From contig CM119263.1 in NCBI GenBank assembly GCA_051294375.1, positions 11,633,130 through 11,697,129 of the forward strand: DNA of 64,000 bases, given 5' to 3'. Of the stretch, positions 61,926 to 64,000 are shown one piece after another (the stretch's first letter is position 1; each line of letters opens with the position of its first letter). A program made the position numbers and the translations under genes. The notes under the pieces were generated by a model that was given only the letters and a program-made list of their open reading frames with translations, was not told the origin of the DNA and searched no databases. This DNA comes from Paraspadella gotoi (taxonomy: Eukaryota; Chaetognatha).

Positions 61926-63040
61926 AGTAGGGGGTCGAGAGGCGGTGGTGAAATAGTCAGTGTTACATTTCCTCTCTTCTCTCTCTCTCGTCTCCGTCTC
62001 TCTCTCTGCGTCTCTCTGCTCTCTCCTCTTTCTCGTCCGTCGTCTCATCTTCTTCTCGTCCTCTCTCTCTCTCTCTCTCGTTCTCTGCTCTCTTCTCTCG
62101 TCTTCTCTCGTCTCTGTTTGCTTCTCTCTACTGCTCGTGTCATCGGGACTCGGTTCTCTCGTGCGTCGGGTCGTCATTCTCGTCTCGTCTGCTCGTCTCG
62201 GGCGTCTTTCGTCTTCTCTGTTTTCTCTCTCTCGTCTAGCGGCTGGTCGAGGCTCTCGTTGTCGTCTGTCAGGTTTCGTTGTGCTTCTCTCTCTCGTGCT
62301 CTCTTCGGTCTCTCTCTCATCTCAAGTCTCTCTCTACGTTTGCTCTCTTCTCTCTGCTACTCCTCTTCTCTCTCGTCTAAGTGGTCTCTGTCAGCATGGT
62401 CTTACGCCTTGCGTGTCAGTCTCGTCTGCCCCTCTCCTCTTCTCTCTCTCGTCGCTGCCCTCCGTGGTGCGCGTCAGTTTCTCTCTCTCTTCTCCCCTCT
62501 CTAGTTCCTCTCAAGCCTTGTTCGGGATCTGCTTTTACACACTTATTTCACTCTCGTCTCTTCTACTCCGCTTTAGCCGGCTGCGGTGGATGTCTCACGG
62601 GCTTCTCACGTCTGGGGAGGTTTTGGGTGGATTCTTTCGGAGTCTTTGGAGTGCGGAGTTTTGATTCGTTCGTTGTTCGTGCCGGTGGGTCGGCCGACAT
62701 TGAATTCCCTTTCGCTCTGTTCATAAGCCCTCCATTTCCTTCGCCTTTGGATCTCTCTCTGCGTCTCTCTCCATCTCTCTCTCCTGTCCTCTCGATCGGA
62801 GTCTCTCTTCGGTTCTCTCTATAGGTGCTCTCGTCTCGGGACGTCGTGCTCTCATCTGTCTGCCGTCTCTCATCTGTCTCGTCTCTCTGCTGTTCGGCAT
62901 GGTCTCCGGGTGGGGTTCTGCGCGTTCTCCTTCATCTTCTCCGCGTGTCATGCTCTGAGATGCTCGTCTGCGTCTCTCTCGCAATCGCTTTGTTCCTATT
63001 ACGTCATCCCATCCTTCTCCTTGTCCCGTCGTGCGTTGTC
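61926..63040. repeat. Noisy CT-rich segment, right of the 25-N gap
   Basis: It starts AGTAGGGGGTCGAGAG like the left segment. It repeats the same landmarks (62540-62600 and 62690-62760) with different one-base errors. The many Ser/Leu open frames here are artefacts of CT repeats. Confidence 0.8.
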
Positions 63041-64000
63041 GTGCGTTTGTGCTCGTGCTTTCGGCGCCGCGCTGCGGTGTGCTGCGCCTCTAGCGTTCCC
63101 CGCTTTCCATTCCCAGCTCCGGCCCGACTGGATGGTCTGGGTCGATTGCGGGGAGGCGCAGATAGCGTTGTTGAAGTCAAAGAATGGCGCTCGAGAGTTG
63201 TGCCGAGCGAGAGCGGTGCCACGTTAAGGCGCGTCTCGCTCGGCGCACTCGCGCCGGCTGCTCGCCAGCTAGCGCTGGCCGGCCCGGTGTCAGCGGTGGG
63301 GCATCCTTCTCGCGTTCAATCTCCTCAGGAGTCTTTCTCGCTCAGTTCTCCCGCTTTCTTGCCTTATGGCTCCTCTCGCCGTCGCTGCTAGGATACCCTT
63401 TGACCTGCTCGAATACGTGAGGGTCTTCTGTGTAGACCGGTGCCCGTTTGTCGGTCCGATGGTGTTAAATCTGTTAGGATGTCGACTGCTCGCACGTGGT
63501 AGGACTGATATGGAAGTTGATGTCGGTTTATGGATTTTCCAGTTTTTCCTACTCGGCCCAAGGATTTTTTGGTGCCAGGAGCCGACCACGAAAAATCCAA
63601 CGGGCGTTTATATTTCGCTCTTCGTTTTCCGTTCGTGCTGTGTTGTTCTTCGTGTCTTGTTCTTAATTGTGAGTGTTCTGGGTGTTATGCTTTTGTTCCT
63701 TTTCTTTCTCTGGTGGTTCGGGTACGGGACAGAAGGCGGTGGTATTATGTAGACGGGAGGAGGATCGTGGCGAAAAGGAACAGTCTTTCCTTATCTGTGT
63801 CTTGTGCTTTAGTCTTTAGTTAGGATGGTCCTTTTTCTGCTTGTCATTGATCTTTCTTGCGTCTTTCTTACGATCTTGGTCTTGTTCTTGTCTTAGATGT
63901 CTTGTCGGTTATCGTGGAGGTCTTGTCCTTTGGTCTATAGTCTGTATGGTTCTTTCTTTCTTGGTAGAGCGTACCAGAGTGGTGTGAATTCCGCGTGGCT
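63041..64000. other. Unrecognised sequence at the window end
   Basis: GC-rich at 63050-63300 (including GCCGGCTGCTCGCCAGCTAG), then T-rich. I found no GH18 catalytic motif or other domain in any frame. Error density may hide exons. Confidence 0.35.

Noticed and set aside
60915-62664. Several open frames of 130-230 codons rich in Ser, Leu and Arg
   Set aside because: They arise from CT-rich, error-laden sequence and differ between the two versions of the same segment.

Overview
The window looks like a draft-quality stretch of an invertebrate, most likely arthropod, nuclear genome. The evidence is spliceosomal introns with GT-AG borders, a metazoan 7SL (SRP) RNA gene, the first coding exon of an afadin/canoe homologue, a GH18 chitinase ending in a peritrophin-A (CBM14) domain, a decayed Penelope-like element, tRNA-derived SINE-like repeats, MITE-like elements, and very many long GA/CT tracts in an AT-rich background. 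I cannot name the species. Coding density is very low; most of the window reads as introns, intergenic DNA and repeats.

Layout. 1-9.5 kb: AT-rich DNA with a (GA)n tract, the SRP RNA gene (2761-3060, +), a SINE-like copy (about 5.3 kb) and CT tracts. 9.65-10.04 kb: GC-rich first coding exon of afadin/canoe (+) with a clear splice donor; its next exons were not found, so the DNA after it may be a long first intron. 10-43 kb: polypurine/polypyrimidine stretches, microsatellites, dispersed repeats and three runs of N. Within it, at 23.7-24.2 kb (-), is an exon for an unfamiliar Asn-rich, Cys-rich, probably secreted protein. 43.4-44.5 kb: the 3' end of a Penelope-like element with a hammerhead-like motif. 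46.1-52.95 kb: a clean copy of the last four coding exons of a chitinase (-), with one MITE-like element just 3' of the gene and another in an intron. 53.0-60.9 kb: the same 6.8-kb segment again, this time riddled with one-base insertions. 60.9-63.0 kb: a roughly 1-kb segment present on both sides of a 25-N gap, also noisy. 63-64 kb: nothing recognised.

The chitinase exons join in phase (113+155+267+473 bp = 335 codons plus stop). They cover the second half of the GH18 barrel, a GDNG-repeat linker and a six-cysteine chitin-binding domain. The exon with the DGxDxDWE catalytic motif is missing: the clean copy runs into the second copy at the intron where it should continue. The simplest reading is one gene, duplicated in the assembly when uncorrected long-read sequence was used to fill a gap. 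The most novel biological candidate is the Asn/Cys-rich protein. It has two related cysteine modules separated by poly-Asn spacers and a GKR/KR processing-like segment.
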